In this document: positions 1-12,119 of the stretch, one piece after another
Layout of the letters: every line of letters starts with the position of its first letter
Position numbering within the stretch: the stretch's first letter is position 1
From: Drosophila persimilis
Lineage: Eukaryota > Arthropoda > Insecta > Diptera > Drosophilidae
DNA: 64,000 nucleotides
Assembly (NCBI RefSeq): GCF_003286085.1
Contig: NW_020825362.1
Location: 124,001-188,000 of the forward strand
Direction of reading: 5' to 3'
The notes under the pieces: generated by a model
The model's database searches: none
What the model saw: the letters and a program-made list of their open reading frames with translations, nothing else
Told to the model about the DNA's origin: nothing
Made by a program: the position numbers and the translations under genes

Positions 1-529
1 TTGCCTTCTCCTACGTCTTATGTCCAAATTTCCCATAAGCGAATGGCTTGCAGGGATTTTGAAAGTAGGAATGTCTCCATTGCCTGTGTCCCAGTTTTGG
101 CCAGTGTAGGAAACCCTGCGGATAGGCAAACGCAAATCACATTTCAGTTAGATATTGCATCTGTTAGATACTCCAACGAAAATTAGGTGAAATCAAAGAG
201 CTTATGGTCTGTGGCTTGCTCTCGACACTCTCTGTGTCTCTCTGAGTACAGTTTTGAGCAGCCAAATCAGTCAATATCCAAGTGGCTTTGCCCCATTTCT
301 CTCACCTGTGAATGGCTGAAAGGTGAAACACGAAGGGGGCGCTTTGCTGTACCCCCGTTTACGGGTTAAGATGGATTCAATCTGGGATTCCAATCAATGT
401 CGAAGCGGGCGAGTGGATCGGAGAGGGGGAGAGGGTTGGGGTTTGGGGATAAACTAACAATTTAAATTCCTGACACACTTCCTTTCGGTGTGCCATACGA
501 AAGAGTGATTTCTGTGGCTCTGGCCACAG

Positions 530-576
530 TCTGTATCTGTATCTGTATCTGTATCTTTTCCGAGTATCTGTATCTG
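530..576. repeat. (TGTATC)n microsatellite
   Basis: Hexamer TGTATC is repeated four to five times, broken by a short TTTTCCGAG insert, then resumes. Confidence 0.9.
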
Positions 577-1214
577 TGGCGGCACCAGGAGTTGGGAAAT
601 AAAAAGCGTTGTACCTCGTTGTCGTTGGATTATTAAAAAAGTTTTTCGCTTTTTAAAGAGTTTTTCTCTTCCTCCCTCGCAATACCCAACCCCCAACCCC
701 CGACCCCTTGATGTTTTTCATTCATGCTGCTGCTGCTGCTGCTACAAACACACATAAAATGCAAAACACTCGAGTGTCTATATGCGTATGGCGGTGTGTG
801 TACTTTCATCCTTTATGAAAACTTTCCACGGGGCTGTTTATAAGTTTCTCACCATCAGAGAGGCGGAGAGGCAGCAGCAGAAGAAGCAGAAGAAGAAGAA
901 GTATCCCCATGTATCCTACGGAGTACTCGCACAAGTTTGTGTGCGCTTTTGTCCTCTTCCTGTTATTGCCGCACCGCCACCATTCTGGCTCTTTTTGTAT
1001 CTGACGGGTTGCTGTTGCTGCCGCTGCTGCTGCTGCTGCTGCTGTTGCGTCTCCATCTCTATCTCTATCTCTGGGTTGTCTGCCTCCAGTTCTAGTTTCG
1101 GTTTTGGTTCTGGTTCTGGTGCTGTTTCTGGTTCTGGCTTTATCTGAATAGGCAGCCAAGTGTGCGGTTTGGTTTTTATCTAGGTTAGGTGGCTGCTACT
1201 CCAATCCCCCGTTT

Positions 1215-1231
1215 CCCCCCCCCCCCCCCCC
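1215..1231. repeat. Poly-C run (17 C)
   Basis: Uninterrupted run of 17 C followed by further C-rich sequence. The complementary strand is a G-run that could form G-quadruplex; run length is also prone to sequencing error. Confidence 0.9.
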
Positions 1232-3419
1232 GTTCCCCCCGCTCGCCCCGGTCTCCTCGTCACCGAATGCATTGCCCTGTCCTCCATCTGACGGCTAATT
1301 CATTCACATTTTTTCGTGTTTCGTGTACTCTGTAGAACCCCCCAACCAGCCATAGAAGGGTATGCACATTTTTGCGAGGCAGCTTGCCCTCGAGGCTGTC
1401 ATGTGTGTCCTGTGTGTGTGCAGGAAGATGCAGTTGTTCCCCAAAATGTTGTAGATTTTGCCCATATAAAAGTGTTTCAGAGCTTTAGAAAGTACATTGT
1501 AGAAAAATGCCCCAGGAAGTACACCTCAAGAAAAAATCAATGTGCACCGAAAGTGGAAAGTGTTTTTCAAAATCACTTCAAATCTCTCGATTCTATAATT
1601 TATTTAGATATTCCTAAAAACACTTTGAAATGTTGAAATCAAAGTGAAATATAGTAGTGTGTTTCTCTGAGTGTAGCTATGAAGATTTATGGAAATATGC
1701 ATTATAAAGAGTAGATCTGCAGGATCTGCAAAGCCAGAGGCCACGTTTTTGAGGTGCCCGTGTGGCAGACATAGAGTATTCGCTCCGTCTGTGTGATGGG
1801 AGGCGTGGATCAGCGGCCTCACGAAAATCAAGTTGAGCAGCATTTAAATTGTTTGCATTTTTGTTTGTTTTTTGAGGCATTTCGGGGACATGCCTGCTCG
1901 TTTAAGTCTAACCTCCCGTCGCCGTCGCCGTCGCCGTTGCCGTCGACATTTGCCGAAACTTCAAAGTCAGATTGCGCACTCAATACGACAGCGAATGAGT
2001 GACCCCCCGACCCGGCCCGACCCGACTCCAATCCAATCCCAACAACTGTCCCAACTGTCCCGCTGATAACACGACAGCGAAAGAGCGAAAAGCGAATGTC
2101 AACGGAACACAAGACAAACTTTAATTAAATAAAGTGTAAGAAGTTTTCATGGGAGCTCTCCTTCAAAGCAGCCCTCAGTTTGGAGACCCACCGAGCCCCC
2201 GACACCCCACCGAACCACCAAACAACATTCTGTGGCATCAGCCGAGACTTCAAAGTGCAGGTCCAATGAAAATCGGATGAAAAAAGACCCCGAACCCCGA
2301 ACCCGGGAAGGAGACGGCATAAAAAACTAAAGTTTTTAATATTCGAAGGAGAAGATGCTTGTGCTTAAATTAAGTCGATTTTTTTTCAAGCAGATATTTA
2401 CTTTGTCCCGACTCTCGAACCCGTGAACCCCCGAACTCTCGATTGTTTGTTCGCTTCGAAATCGAGCGATAAAAAAGGGAAAAAGGAAGGGAAAAAACAA
2501 AAAACAAAAACGTCAAAGGAGGAAAATTTCCCATTATATGGGCGAGTGAAAATGACAAATTAACTTGAACAATGGAAAGCCCTTACCGTGCGACAGGGAA
2601 AAGAGGAAAAACTGTGTGGCAGAGAAAGCTTCCCGAAAATTCAATAGAAATGCTCGTGCAGGAAAGGAGTGTCAGGCGTAGTACTCGTATAAAATTAATG
2701 GAAAACCAAACACACACTCCACAGTCAACAATCAACAATCAACAATCGGGCATCAATAGAAGGAAACTTTAATTGGTTTACTGCGAAGAGGGTCCACTGT
2801 TCGGTAATGAATCACTTGCCGTAGATACTCGTATAACCAGGGGACCAGTCGTCCATCAGATAGGACTCGACCTTAATGCATTTGGTCTGCGAAAAAGGAG
2901 GAGGTTTCATGAGCATAAAGATATGGCAGATCCATAACATGGCTGGGAATTATAAATACTGGAGAAGTGGAAGGTTCTTTGTTCCTTTCTTTCTAAATGA
3001 TCTTCCTCTGGGTTTCATATCTTATACCAGGAATATTGAGTCCCTTTTTGGACCTTTTGCAGGTGTCGATAAGGAAATGAAATATTTATCAAAACTCAGT
3101 TAAAGACCGAAAGGTCTTTAGTTGGCCTTTAGAATTTGGTTTCCTTCAAAGAGGTCTCTTAAAGACTATTAAGACACTTATGGCCCAAGGAAGCTAAATT
3201 AACATCGTCTCTATGGGGCCCCTCGAATCAAGCGATTTTCGGCACTTCAATTAGATCGTATTGTGGTTGCTCTTTCGGGAGAGGAGGAGCTCCTGACATT
3301 CCTCCCAGCATTCCCTGCCTCCTGCCGCCAACTTAAGCCACCACTAAGAGCCACCTTCATATTTTATTGACAAGCAAAACCACTAACGAGTCTCCCACAT
3401 CTCTCATATTTCGTTACAG

Positions 3420-4654
3420 TCGACCTTCCACCGTTGCCGGATCTATGCGACTCAATTAAATGTCCGCCCGAGTCGGATATGCAGTGCCCGGCGGATAGCT
3501 CCGTACGCGAGACACTAAATGCCGTGGACCTCATTAAATGGAATGCGGTCGACACTGCCATCCACCCAGGAGCAGGGGCAGGGGCAGGAGCAGGAGCAGG
3601 GGGAGGAGCAGGAGTTGGAGCCACAGCCGTTGCCGTAACCGCTGTAACCGCAGCGGAGTCGCAGATGTCGTACAACACGAGCCTCATACCCGACGAGGCC
3701 TACGCCCAGTGCTGCCTGTCGAAGAAGTGTGTGTGCCGGACGTGCTACATACCGGACTGCGACACGGCTGCGGGGGAGGTTGTGGTGGAGGTGCTGCCGG
3801 AGGCGATGGACACGCCGGGCCAGTGCTGCGGGGAGTACCAGTGCCGGAAGGAGCCCAACTGCACGGAGGTGCGGGAGACGGACTTCTACTGGCTGCAGCA
3901 GTGCCAGCGCTGTCAGTGCACCTCGGGGGCACGCATCTGTCGCCAGAGCTGCGACGAGGCGGACGCCGAGAAGGTCGAATCGAATGCCATTTGCGAGTCG
4001 AAGAACCTCAACGAGTACTTCAAGGACGGCGACACCTGGCGGGACGAGTGCCTCGAGTGCGAGTGCGTCCGGGGGGAGCAGAAGTGCACGATATCCTCCT
4101 GTGGGAATGTCGACTGCCCCATCGAACGGCATGTCTACCTCAGGGACACCTGTTGTCCCGTATGCTGGCCCGAGGGCCATCCCATGCCACATGAAAAGCA
4201 AAAAGACGATGCGGATGTAGATGTAGATGCAGATGCGGAGGGAGGTGGCGATTACAAGGAGGACGATTCCATCGAGGAGATAGAGGAACAGCCTGTTCCG
4301 CCGCTGCTCCCCGAGACCACGCAACGGACCACAAGTTCGGTTAGTGCGGAGCTTCTGGCCAGCACCACCACCACCACCACCACCACAACGACAACGACAA
4401 CAACAGCAGCCCCATCCACATCTTCCACAGCTGCCACAGCGGCCTCGCAGCAGCCATGCTGCCTGTGCTCCTACGAGCTGGAGCCCAAAATGGTGGAGGT
4501 TGTGGGCGAGAACAATGACTTCTCCTTCTGGCTGATGGCCTTCTTTGTGGTGCTCCTGCTGTTCGTCTGCCTGATGCTCAGCTCTTACATTCAGCACTTG
4601 CGTGCCAAGAAACGTTCCTACGATCCGGTCCCCATTCTGGATCATAGCATCTAA
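3420..4654 (+). CDS. VWC-type cysteine-rich, single-pass membrane protein, last exon (partial)
   Basis: Terminal coding exon. It begins after acceptor ttcgttacag; the first two bases complete a codon from an upstream exon not identified here, and the frame then runs about 410 codons to TAA at 4652-4654. The visible protein has a first Cys cluster, a Gly/Ala tract from a GGAGCA/GGGGCA repeat (about 3568-3615), then two or three von Willebrand C-like modules (about 3700-4180) with CxxC and CCxVC patterns, including a terminal CCPVCWPEG. An acidic Asp-rich linker follows, then a poly-Thr stretch (about 4360-4410), a CCLC motif, one strong hydrophobic segment (about 4524-4585) and a basic cytoplasmic tail of roughly 20 residues. 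The arrangement predicts an extracellular Cys-rich region; VWC modules elsewhere often bind BMP-type ligands. The actual ligand and gene identity are unknown to me. No signal peptide is visible because the 5' end is missing. Confidence 0.85.
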
Positions 4655-5481
4655 ACGAACAGAACACTAAACTAAACCTTATTTCCGAGCACAATTTTTT
4701 TTTTTTTTTCCATTTGCTTGTAGGAATTTGATTATAAGGATCAGACTATGCTTTATTTCTTTGTCGAAAAAAAGGAATACCAAATACCCCCCGGGACTCG
4801 AACGAAACCCCATTTCTTTGTTTATTTGGTATTGATCTCATTTTAAATTTTCATTTAAATTTTTCTATTTTTTTTTTTTTTTCAAAATTTGCAAACAAAA
4901 ACAAAAAACCGAAAAACGCAACGAAACTTCCGCAGCAACAAAAATCAAAAAAGTATTCTTATAAACAAAAAAAAAACAATAAATTTAAACAAAGAAGAAC
5001 AAAAAAGAGTTACTAAAAAAAAAAAAAAAAAAAAAACACAAAGAAACGTAAATCCATAAATTGTATATAGGAGAAGTAAATCTTAAACGTTTTTTTTTTT
5101 TTTTGTTGATCTAAGAGAACTATAATACCAAAACAGAAGAGAAAGAATAAGTAGAAGGAGAAGGAGAAGAAGACGAAGATGAAACAACAAGAAGGGAGAA
5201 GGAGAAGCAGAAGATTAGTTTTTAGTGGTAGCTCTTAATTTAGGAAGTATGTGATATATATGCTAATTAGCTTATGGTTATTTTGTCAACACACGAAAAG
5301 AAAACAAGTATTTGCAACACCCACACACCAACACCATCCCATCCCCCGACGAGAGTGGGGAACACCCCGCCCCCCGCCCATCTACATATAGCTAATGTCA
5401 TAATGTTGCCACATAAATGTATACTACCATATAAACAACAAGAAAAACATTATTTAAATTTATGTTAAAACAGAGAATAAA
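4655..5481 (+). other. Probable 3' UTR of the VWC membrane protein gene
   Basis: A/T-rich sequence with several long A and T runs follows the TAA. Candidate poly(A) signals AATAAA occur at about 4979 and at 5476-5481. No coding signal is seen. Confidence 0.5.
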
Positions 5482-7611
5482 ACCCAAAATTGGTATGCAA
5501 AGCGAGGAGAACCAATTAAAAAATCGATTGTCTCTCATTCATCGCTTGCTGAATAATTGTTTGCTGCAATTTGTTGCAAAGTTGAGCTCTTTTGTTTTCT
5601 CAACCTATAATTGGACCTCTACTAGAAGGCCATTTATCGATCAGGCCAATCGATTCATAATTCAGAAACCCAGAAGGCCCAAAAACACCTGGCTTTCGAG
5701 TACAGGGTATTCTGGTTTCAAGGCGCCCAAACAGTACTAAAGGCACCTGGAAATCTTGTATTTAAATCATTTTTGGGCACCCCATACCCATCCTCTCTAG
5801 ATCCCCACGTACATTGGGATCCTTGCTCAACCCAAGAGCTCTGTCATCGATATGATTGCCATCAGAAGTACCACAGCAGAGCCGGTACGCATACAAAACT
5901 AATGCCCATGGAAATACTTTCTACAGAAAAAAATCAAAAAATCTGCCCAAAAAGTTTTGTATACAATTTTAAATGCGACCTTCGGAAAAAAGCAAACAAT
6001 AGAGAGAGGAAGAGAGAGGGAGCAGAAGCTGGAGTAAGGGTCCTAAAGGTCGTTCGTTCTTTTTGGCAAATTGTATGCTAAGCATAATGTCATGCCATGA
6101 TATGATTTATAATATGTAATAAGTTCCAGGCAGCCCGGGCCGAGGCAGCCGAGGCACCCAAACATTGAAGTGGGTAACATAAATAAATACATAAAGGTGC
6201 AGGCAGAGGAGAGGGAGTGCGAGTCGGAGTGGGAGTGGGAGTGAAGAAAGAGCCTCTGAAAAATACGAATATGCATGGGAATTGGGTGCTCCATCGCCAT
6301 CGCCATCGCCATCCCCATGCCCAAATCCCTCCTTTGTCGACGAGAGGGCCCCGAACAATGTCATACATTTTGTTTAGATTGTTATCAAATGCTAAAATAC
6401 CATGAATAAAGTAGTATATAAGCAAAAGGTATAGGTACTATATATACACGTATTTGTATAGTGCGGGGAGCGGTGGGAGTAGTTGAGTGGGTGGCGTAGT
6501 GATTTACAGAGGCATACACCTAATAAAAATGCCACTTGAAGCAGGGAGCGGGCGGCGTGGGCGGCTTGGGGGCGGCATGGGTTCACCAATCGCTTCGATA
6601 CCGCTCTGAAAGGCAAAGGCAAAGGCAAAGGCATGACACCCAAACAGCCGGATCCGTCCTTCCGTCCATCTGTCCGCCTGGGTACACGTGTAACCTCCTA
6701 ACGATTGCAGCCGTCAAACGTTTTGTATAAGGATAAGAGCTACAGGATGAAGAAGGCATCTGTATGTATAGGTATAGGTACAACAAAGGCACAACACAAT
6801 AGACTTCAAGAGTTTTGGATGACACTTTGAGTTATTTTGTTGTTGATGCTGTAAAAACACGCAAGAGAGAGAGCGCAGTAGAGGGTCCCAGAGATATGCG
6901 ATGGTAGATTTATTGGAGGCACAGCAAAAAGCAAGAAACGAGGAGAACGAGCAGAGACCCCAGCTAAAAAGCTTGCCTCGCGATAAGGACAAGGACAAGC
7001 GCCCACTACACAGATTTGCCTCTGAAGAAAAGTATACGAAAAAAGAAACCAGAAAATAAACAGGAGCAAAAGTATTGGAGGGAAGTATACAGTGGAGCGA
7101 AACAGAAACGAAAAGTATACTGTTGAAATTTATATCTTAGGCACACTCTACCATTCAACACAGCAATCATCGGGAACGACAGCAGGGGGAGGGAGTGGGA
7201 GAGGAAGGATGAGATAGAGGAGGAGACCAGAACTGAATCGAGTGGACAGCGAAAATAGTGAGAGGACTGAAAGGGCATTGAAAGGCATCCAAGCAATCAA
7301 ATCCATGTCTCAAAAAGTGAATAGCTATTGCAAACATTGCACAAAAAGCCCAAAACAGAATGGAAAAGAGAGAGAGAGAGAGAGAGGGAGAGGGAGAGGC
7401 AGGCATGTAGAGGACTGGAAAAGAGATTGGCAAGTGCTGACAATAAATAGAAGGCCCGGACAGGACAGGACAGCACAGGACAGGAGAAGAAGGTAAAAAA
7501 CGATGTAAAAGAAACTCTTTAATGTTCAAAGGGCGATGAAAAAACTATCAACCATCAACAATACACCATCTCCCAACAAAAGAAAGCAACTGTACCGTGG
7601 TGTAACTACCG
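5482..7611. other. Intergenic DNA, no gene recognised
   Basis: Low-complexity DNA with (CCATCG)n near 6294-6316, (AGGCAA)n near 6610-6632 and a GA run at 7367-7387. Open frames on both strands are short and follow the repeats. I cannot exclude non-coding RNAs. Confidence 0.6.
7367..7387. repeat. (GA)n run
   Basis: Alternating GA of about 21 bases, continuing into GGGAGA-type sequence. Confidence 0.85.
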
Positions 7612-8163
7612 ATGGGCAGCACTTGAAGGCGAAGACATATTCCAGGAAATATTCAAGAATTAAACCACATAATAAAGAATAAATTTGCATAATTTACTCC
7701 ATTAATAGAACTGTGACATTGTTCTGAATCTAAATGTTAATGGGCAGCACTTCCCAGCTGATGGGCAGCACTCAAGAAACGTAAAAGTATTCAAATAGGT
7801 CTTAAATGTATAGAAATATCATCGTAAAAGCTGAAATAAAAGAAGACAAAGGGTTAACAGCCAAAAGAATACCCCAAAACGTGTCCATTAGGGCTTTAGT
7901 CATGCTTGTCACTTGAAAAAGTTAGAATTCGTGGAAAAAAAATGTTAATAAATTACCAAAACTATTATCTTTAGTCATTCATGGTAATTATGCAGATGGT
8001 CATGTATTTCCCAACTTTTTATTTAGTTACATTCAAAGTCTAGTGGAAAAACACAAATTTGTGGCAACCGCGGCTTTGGATATCCTCTTTCCAAACTGAT
8101 ACGGGCCTTGACTTGAATTTCTGGTCAAATGGACTGCACTTAAACGATTCTCGATTCTATGCC

Positions 8164-8225
8164 ATGGGCAGCACTTGACATTATACTCTATTCCATGGGC
8201 AGCACTTGACTGAATATTATGCAGC
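8164..8225 (+). repeat. Two tandem 31-bp units of the GGGCAGCAC family
   Basis: Cores at 8164-8176 and 8195-8207 start exactly 31 bp apart; each is followed by TGAC and an A/T-rich tail, and both are preceded by CC. This pair best defines the unit length. Confidence 0.8.
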
Positions 8226-9747
8226 AGCCAGCATGACAAAACAACATCAAAGAGCCACATTAAACATTCCAGCCAGGAAGCGGAAGCCACTTGATTTTGG
8301 TCATGTATACATCTACATCTATCCACATATAATATATTTTAATGTAAGTGCCATCAATCCAGATCAGATCAGAGGCCAACCAATAGACGAAGCCACGCCA
8401 ATTGTCACATGACAGAAATGCAAAGATGATTTATCGAATAAGGCAATCAATAAAAAGACATCAAAGAAGCCCCACACGAGGGGTACCCCGTATCTATTGA
8501 TAGCTACAAATGACTCTGAGCTATCGTGAAGCTATGTATATCAGTACAGTATGTACATTGTGTATATATTGTATGTGCAAAAAGTGTGGCAACAAGAGAG
8601 ACCTCAATCCATATATCAAAAGCACATTAGCTGAAATTTGAATTGCCAATTGCTTCACACATATAAAATACGTATAGATACAGACACACACAGATACAAT
8701 ACATGTATAGATACACGGATTGTGGGCAGTGGGCTGTGGGCTGTGTGTGCGGTTAAAGCGTACATACGGATGACAAAACCCCAAGCACATGTCAAAATTA
8801 AATAATGTACCGCACGATTGCTGACTCGTCCTGCATATTCCATGCCATGCCATCCCATGCCATGCCCTGTCGCACCGGCCGCCCGCACTGCCAGCCCGCA
8901 GGACTTGTAGACACGGCATTGGCATTGGCTTTTATTTGAATTTCGGTGCGTGCGGCTGTCACTTGTCTGTTACATTCGCCATGTAAACACAACCGCAGGC
9001 AATTTTGGCAATTTGCGTCAACAGGCGAAACACGGAACCGAAAGCAGCAGCAACAATAAAAAAGAGAGAGACCCAGCCATATTCCAACCCAATCCCAAGC
9101 CAAACAAAACCAACACCGAGGAGACAGTAGAGAAGAGCGGGTACGGGGACGGGGTAATACCCCCCGACAGCCAAGAGACAAACGTCTCGCCGCCTTGGCT
9201 TAAGCCGAGAGGTAAATATAAACCATGGGGGCCTTCTGGGCCTAGACTCTGCTCTGCTCTGCTCTGGTCTGGTGGGGGGGTCGGGGGCAGCAGCAGAGAG
9301 AGGGCTATGTAAAGTCGCTTGCACCCAAAAGAAAAGTGTTTGCTTTGCCACAGAGGCAGCAGAGTGCGAGCGGAGCGATGGGGGTGGCAGGGCGGAAAGA
9401 ACAAAAACATGGCACAAAAAATTACAAAATACTCAACAAACACACAGGAATGGAGCAGATTGGAGATTGGAGAATGGCGACAATGAGTGAGGCTGTAAGC
9501 CATGGTTACCCTGTAATTGGTAGAGAAAATCCACAAGTTTCCAAGGTGAAAGCCAGAAAGCAATCAAAACCTGAAGCAAACAAACGAACAAACAAACAGA
9601 AAACAATCATGAAGCGATTATACACGGTCCCAAGGTCCCAACACAAAGAAGGGACAGAAATTATATGATTAAAATGATATTCCGCACAAAGAAGGTGCAG
9701 ACAGGAGGAGAAGAGTGCTCGAATGTTAATAATCAAAAGTTCTGAGT

Positions 9748-9970
9748 GTGGGCAGCACTTCCATATATGTACCTTCCCAAGGGCAGCACTTCTATTTATA
9801 TTCCTTCTCATGGGCAACACTTGTATCCCATTCCGTTGTATGGGTAATACTTTTATCTTTAATTTGTTAGCTTTTTGGCTTGACTTGACTTTATATTCTG
9901 TTGCATGGGTAGCACTAGTATCCTATATTTTTCTGCTGGAATGGGTAAAACCGTTATCTTATAAACTGCA
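9748..9970 (+). repeat. Degenerate ~30-bp tandem array of the GGGCAGCAC family
   Basis: Six cores in a row, starting near 9748, 9780, 9810, 9840, 9905 and 9940. Spacings are 32, 30, 30, 65 (about two units) and 35. The core decays rightward from GGGCAGCACTT through GGGCAACACTT, GGGTAATACTT and GGGTAGCACTA to GGGTAAAACC, and each is followed by a TAT-containing A/T-rich tail. Confidence 0.75.
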
Positions 9971-12063
9971 GCTGCATCGATAGTACCCATACACCCCACG
10001 ACCCATGTGCCTATTTTGCAGGGTGCCCAAAACGAAACATAAAATAAATGCCACAGATACAAAAAAAATTTGCCATGCCATCGCAAATATACACACAGAC
10101 GCTATACAGAACGGGGCAGCCGGGGAGACAGGGGCAACAGGGGGGACAGTCGAGATATAAACCAACAAAAAGACACATACACATCGCCGAATATATATAG
10201 AGACATGCAGCAGTAATTTTATATATTATGTACACACAACACAATGTATAAATATTTGTGCAAGGTAAGCGGAATATTTTATATTTGTTGTCGCTTCTCG
10301 CGCTGAGCGGAAAAAGTATCCACCGAATGCGGAATGCTGAATGCTGGCACTCGTACGTATACGTAACCAATTGAAGATGCTTCCCCTCCGACTGGATATA
10401 GGAAATGGGTTTTGGGACTGGGACTGGGAAAGGTTATAGCCCTAGAGGATAAGCAGAGTTGGGGCAGGGGAACCTTAAAATCGGTTCGGCGTAAGCATCT
10501 GCATGCACCGCTAAAATAAATCAAGAAATAACATTTACACGTTCGTTTTATGTTGTATTTGCCACGTAACAATAAAAGACTCATACCCCCGAAAAAGCAG
10601 CTCCCACATAGACCAATTTTCACGTAAACACCCTCTAGACCCGCCCCGTTCCCATTCGAGTGGATGAGGGGACAGGACACGACAGAACGAGGACCAGGAC
10701 CAGGACGGACTGGAGGAAAGCTGAAAGCTGCAAAGCCAACAACCAAGACAATGCCACAAAGGAATTATTTACTACGTGATACAACACTGAAGTCATTCCC
10801 GTATAAATGTGCTCTGGTGCTTTGGTGCCCTGCCCCCTGCCCCCTGCCAGTGGGTTTTTTTTTTGGTAATGGGAGACCGACGCCTTAGCACTGGCATGTG
10901 GCATGTTGGAACAGAGGGAGTGCATGTTGATCGGACGCCAAATAGTGATGGGAAATTTGGGTTTTGTTCGGAGCAGCGATGAAAAATCCGAATATTTCAT
11001 AAAACATTTACATAATCAACAGAATTTCATGGCTATAAAGGGTTTACATCTCAATGGGTAGCACTTTAACAAGCGAAACTGAACCTGGCATCTGATGGGT
11101 AGCTGTTAATAGAGCCCTAATCGGGCACAACCGTGTAGAAGCAGCACCATAAAAGCTTAAATAAAGGGCAAAATATCATAATCCTACCATTTTAAAGGTT
11201 TGCAAAGCAAAGAAGACTTTAAGCACTTGGGCAGCACTTAATTTCGAATAGGCAGCACTTAACCTTATTATTCCATGTTCCATGGGCATCACTGTTCTAC
11301 CTATTTTATATATAGAATGGTTTTTGTGGGGCAGAACAAATCTTTAGTCTTAAGGCCATCTGAAAGTAACTCGCGTCACGATGCCATCGCTAGATGTATG
11401 CTCTCGAGTGCTAAAGGGAGTAAAAGTACTATTAATACATAAAGAAAGCATTTCTCACCCATAAGCACAAAAAGGCCATCGCCATTGCCCATCGCCCATC
11501 GCCCAATGCCATTGCCATTGCCATTGCCATGGCTCCAGCAGATCAGGAGAGGACAGAACACAGCGCAGCGCACGCGGCGCATTAAGCAAACGACCGCGGC
11601 GTTTTTGTTTTTGTTGTTGTTGTTGTTGTTGTTGGTCCAGCTGCAGGAGCGCAATAATAAAATAAAATGCTGGTCGAAGGAGTGGGAAAATTGGCTTTAA
11701 GATGAGCACAAGACCAGATCCACAAACACCCGGCAGTGGGGAACAGTCGGGCAGCAGGCTAATCAGCTGTGCGCTCCGCTAAGTAAGTTTATTAGACTAT
11801 TATTTTGAATTGGTTTTCTCTTCTTCTAGTTGGCTGGTGGCTGGTGGCTGCCGGCTGCCGGCTGCGGGCTCTTCTTCTTTTTATTATTATTTTTTTTTTT
11901 TTATTTGGGGGCCATTGTGTCTGTTCGGTCCGGTCGACTGCATCTGGCCGAGAGCCGTGCAGGCAGAGCTTCTAACGGCTCCCATTGTGAATCCCAGGCA
12001 ATTGTTTTGCTCAATGGAGTGCAGTGGAGGAGTGCAAACGTGCTGCTGTGCCCTTGTGCCGCT

Positions 12064-12119
12064 GTGCAGTGCTGCCCATCGTAATAGAGTGGTGCAGTGC
12101 TGCCCATCATAATGCAGTG
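12064..12119 (-). repeat. Two inverted-orientation 28-bp units of the GGGCAGCAC family
   Basis: GTGCAGTGCTGCCCATC is followed by RTAATRNAG and repeated after 28 bp (cores at 12068 and 12096). The family here is in reverse orientation relative to the copies at 7.6-11.3 kb. Confidence 0.8.

Larger units (their letters stand above)
1..3419. other. Upstream or intronic DNA of the VWC membrane protein gene
   Basis: I see no supportable coding exon here. The final exon of the + strand VWC gene starts at 3420 behind an acceptor (ttcgttacag), so at least part of this stretch is probably its last intron, with earlier exons here unrecognised or left of the window. It is low-complexity DNA: (TGTATC)n at 530-556 and 563-576, CTG/CTGTTG runs near 721-745 and 1011-1050, a C run at 1215-1231, and CGT/CGC-rich sequence near 1920-1945. 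Open frames in this stretch follow these repeats and show no protein-like composition. Confidence 0.6.

Noticed and set aside
782..1159. Overlapping open frames of about 120 codons on both strands
   Set aside because: They follow CTG, TCTCTA and TTCTGG repeats and have simple composition. No splice signals or family pattern.
3515..4645. 376-codon open frame on the minus strand
   Set aside because: It is the shadow of the Cys-rich VWC exon; high G+C and repeats leave the reverse frame open. The plus frame has VWC patterns and a membrane span.
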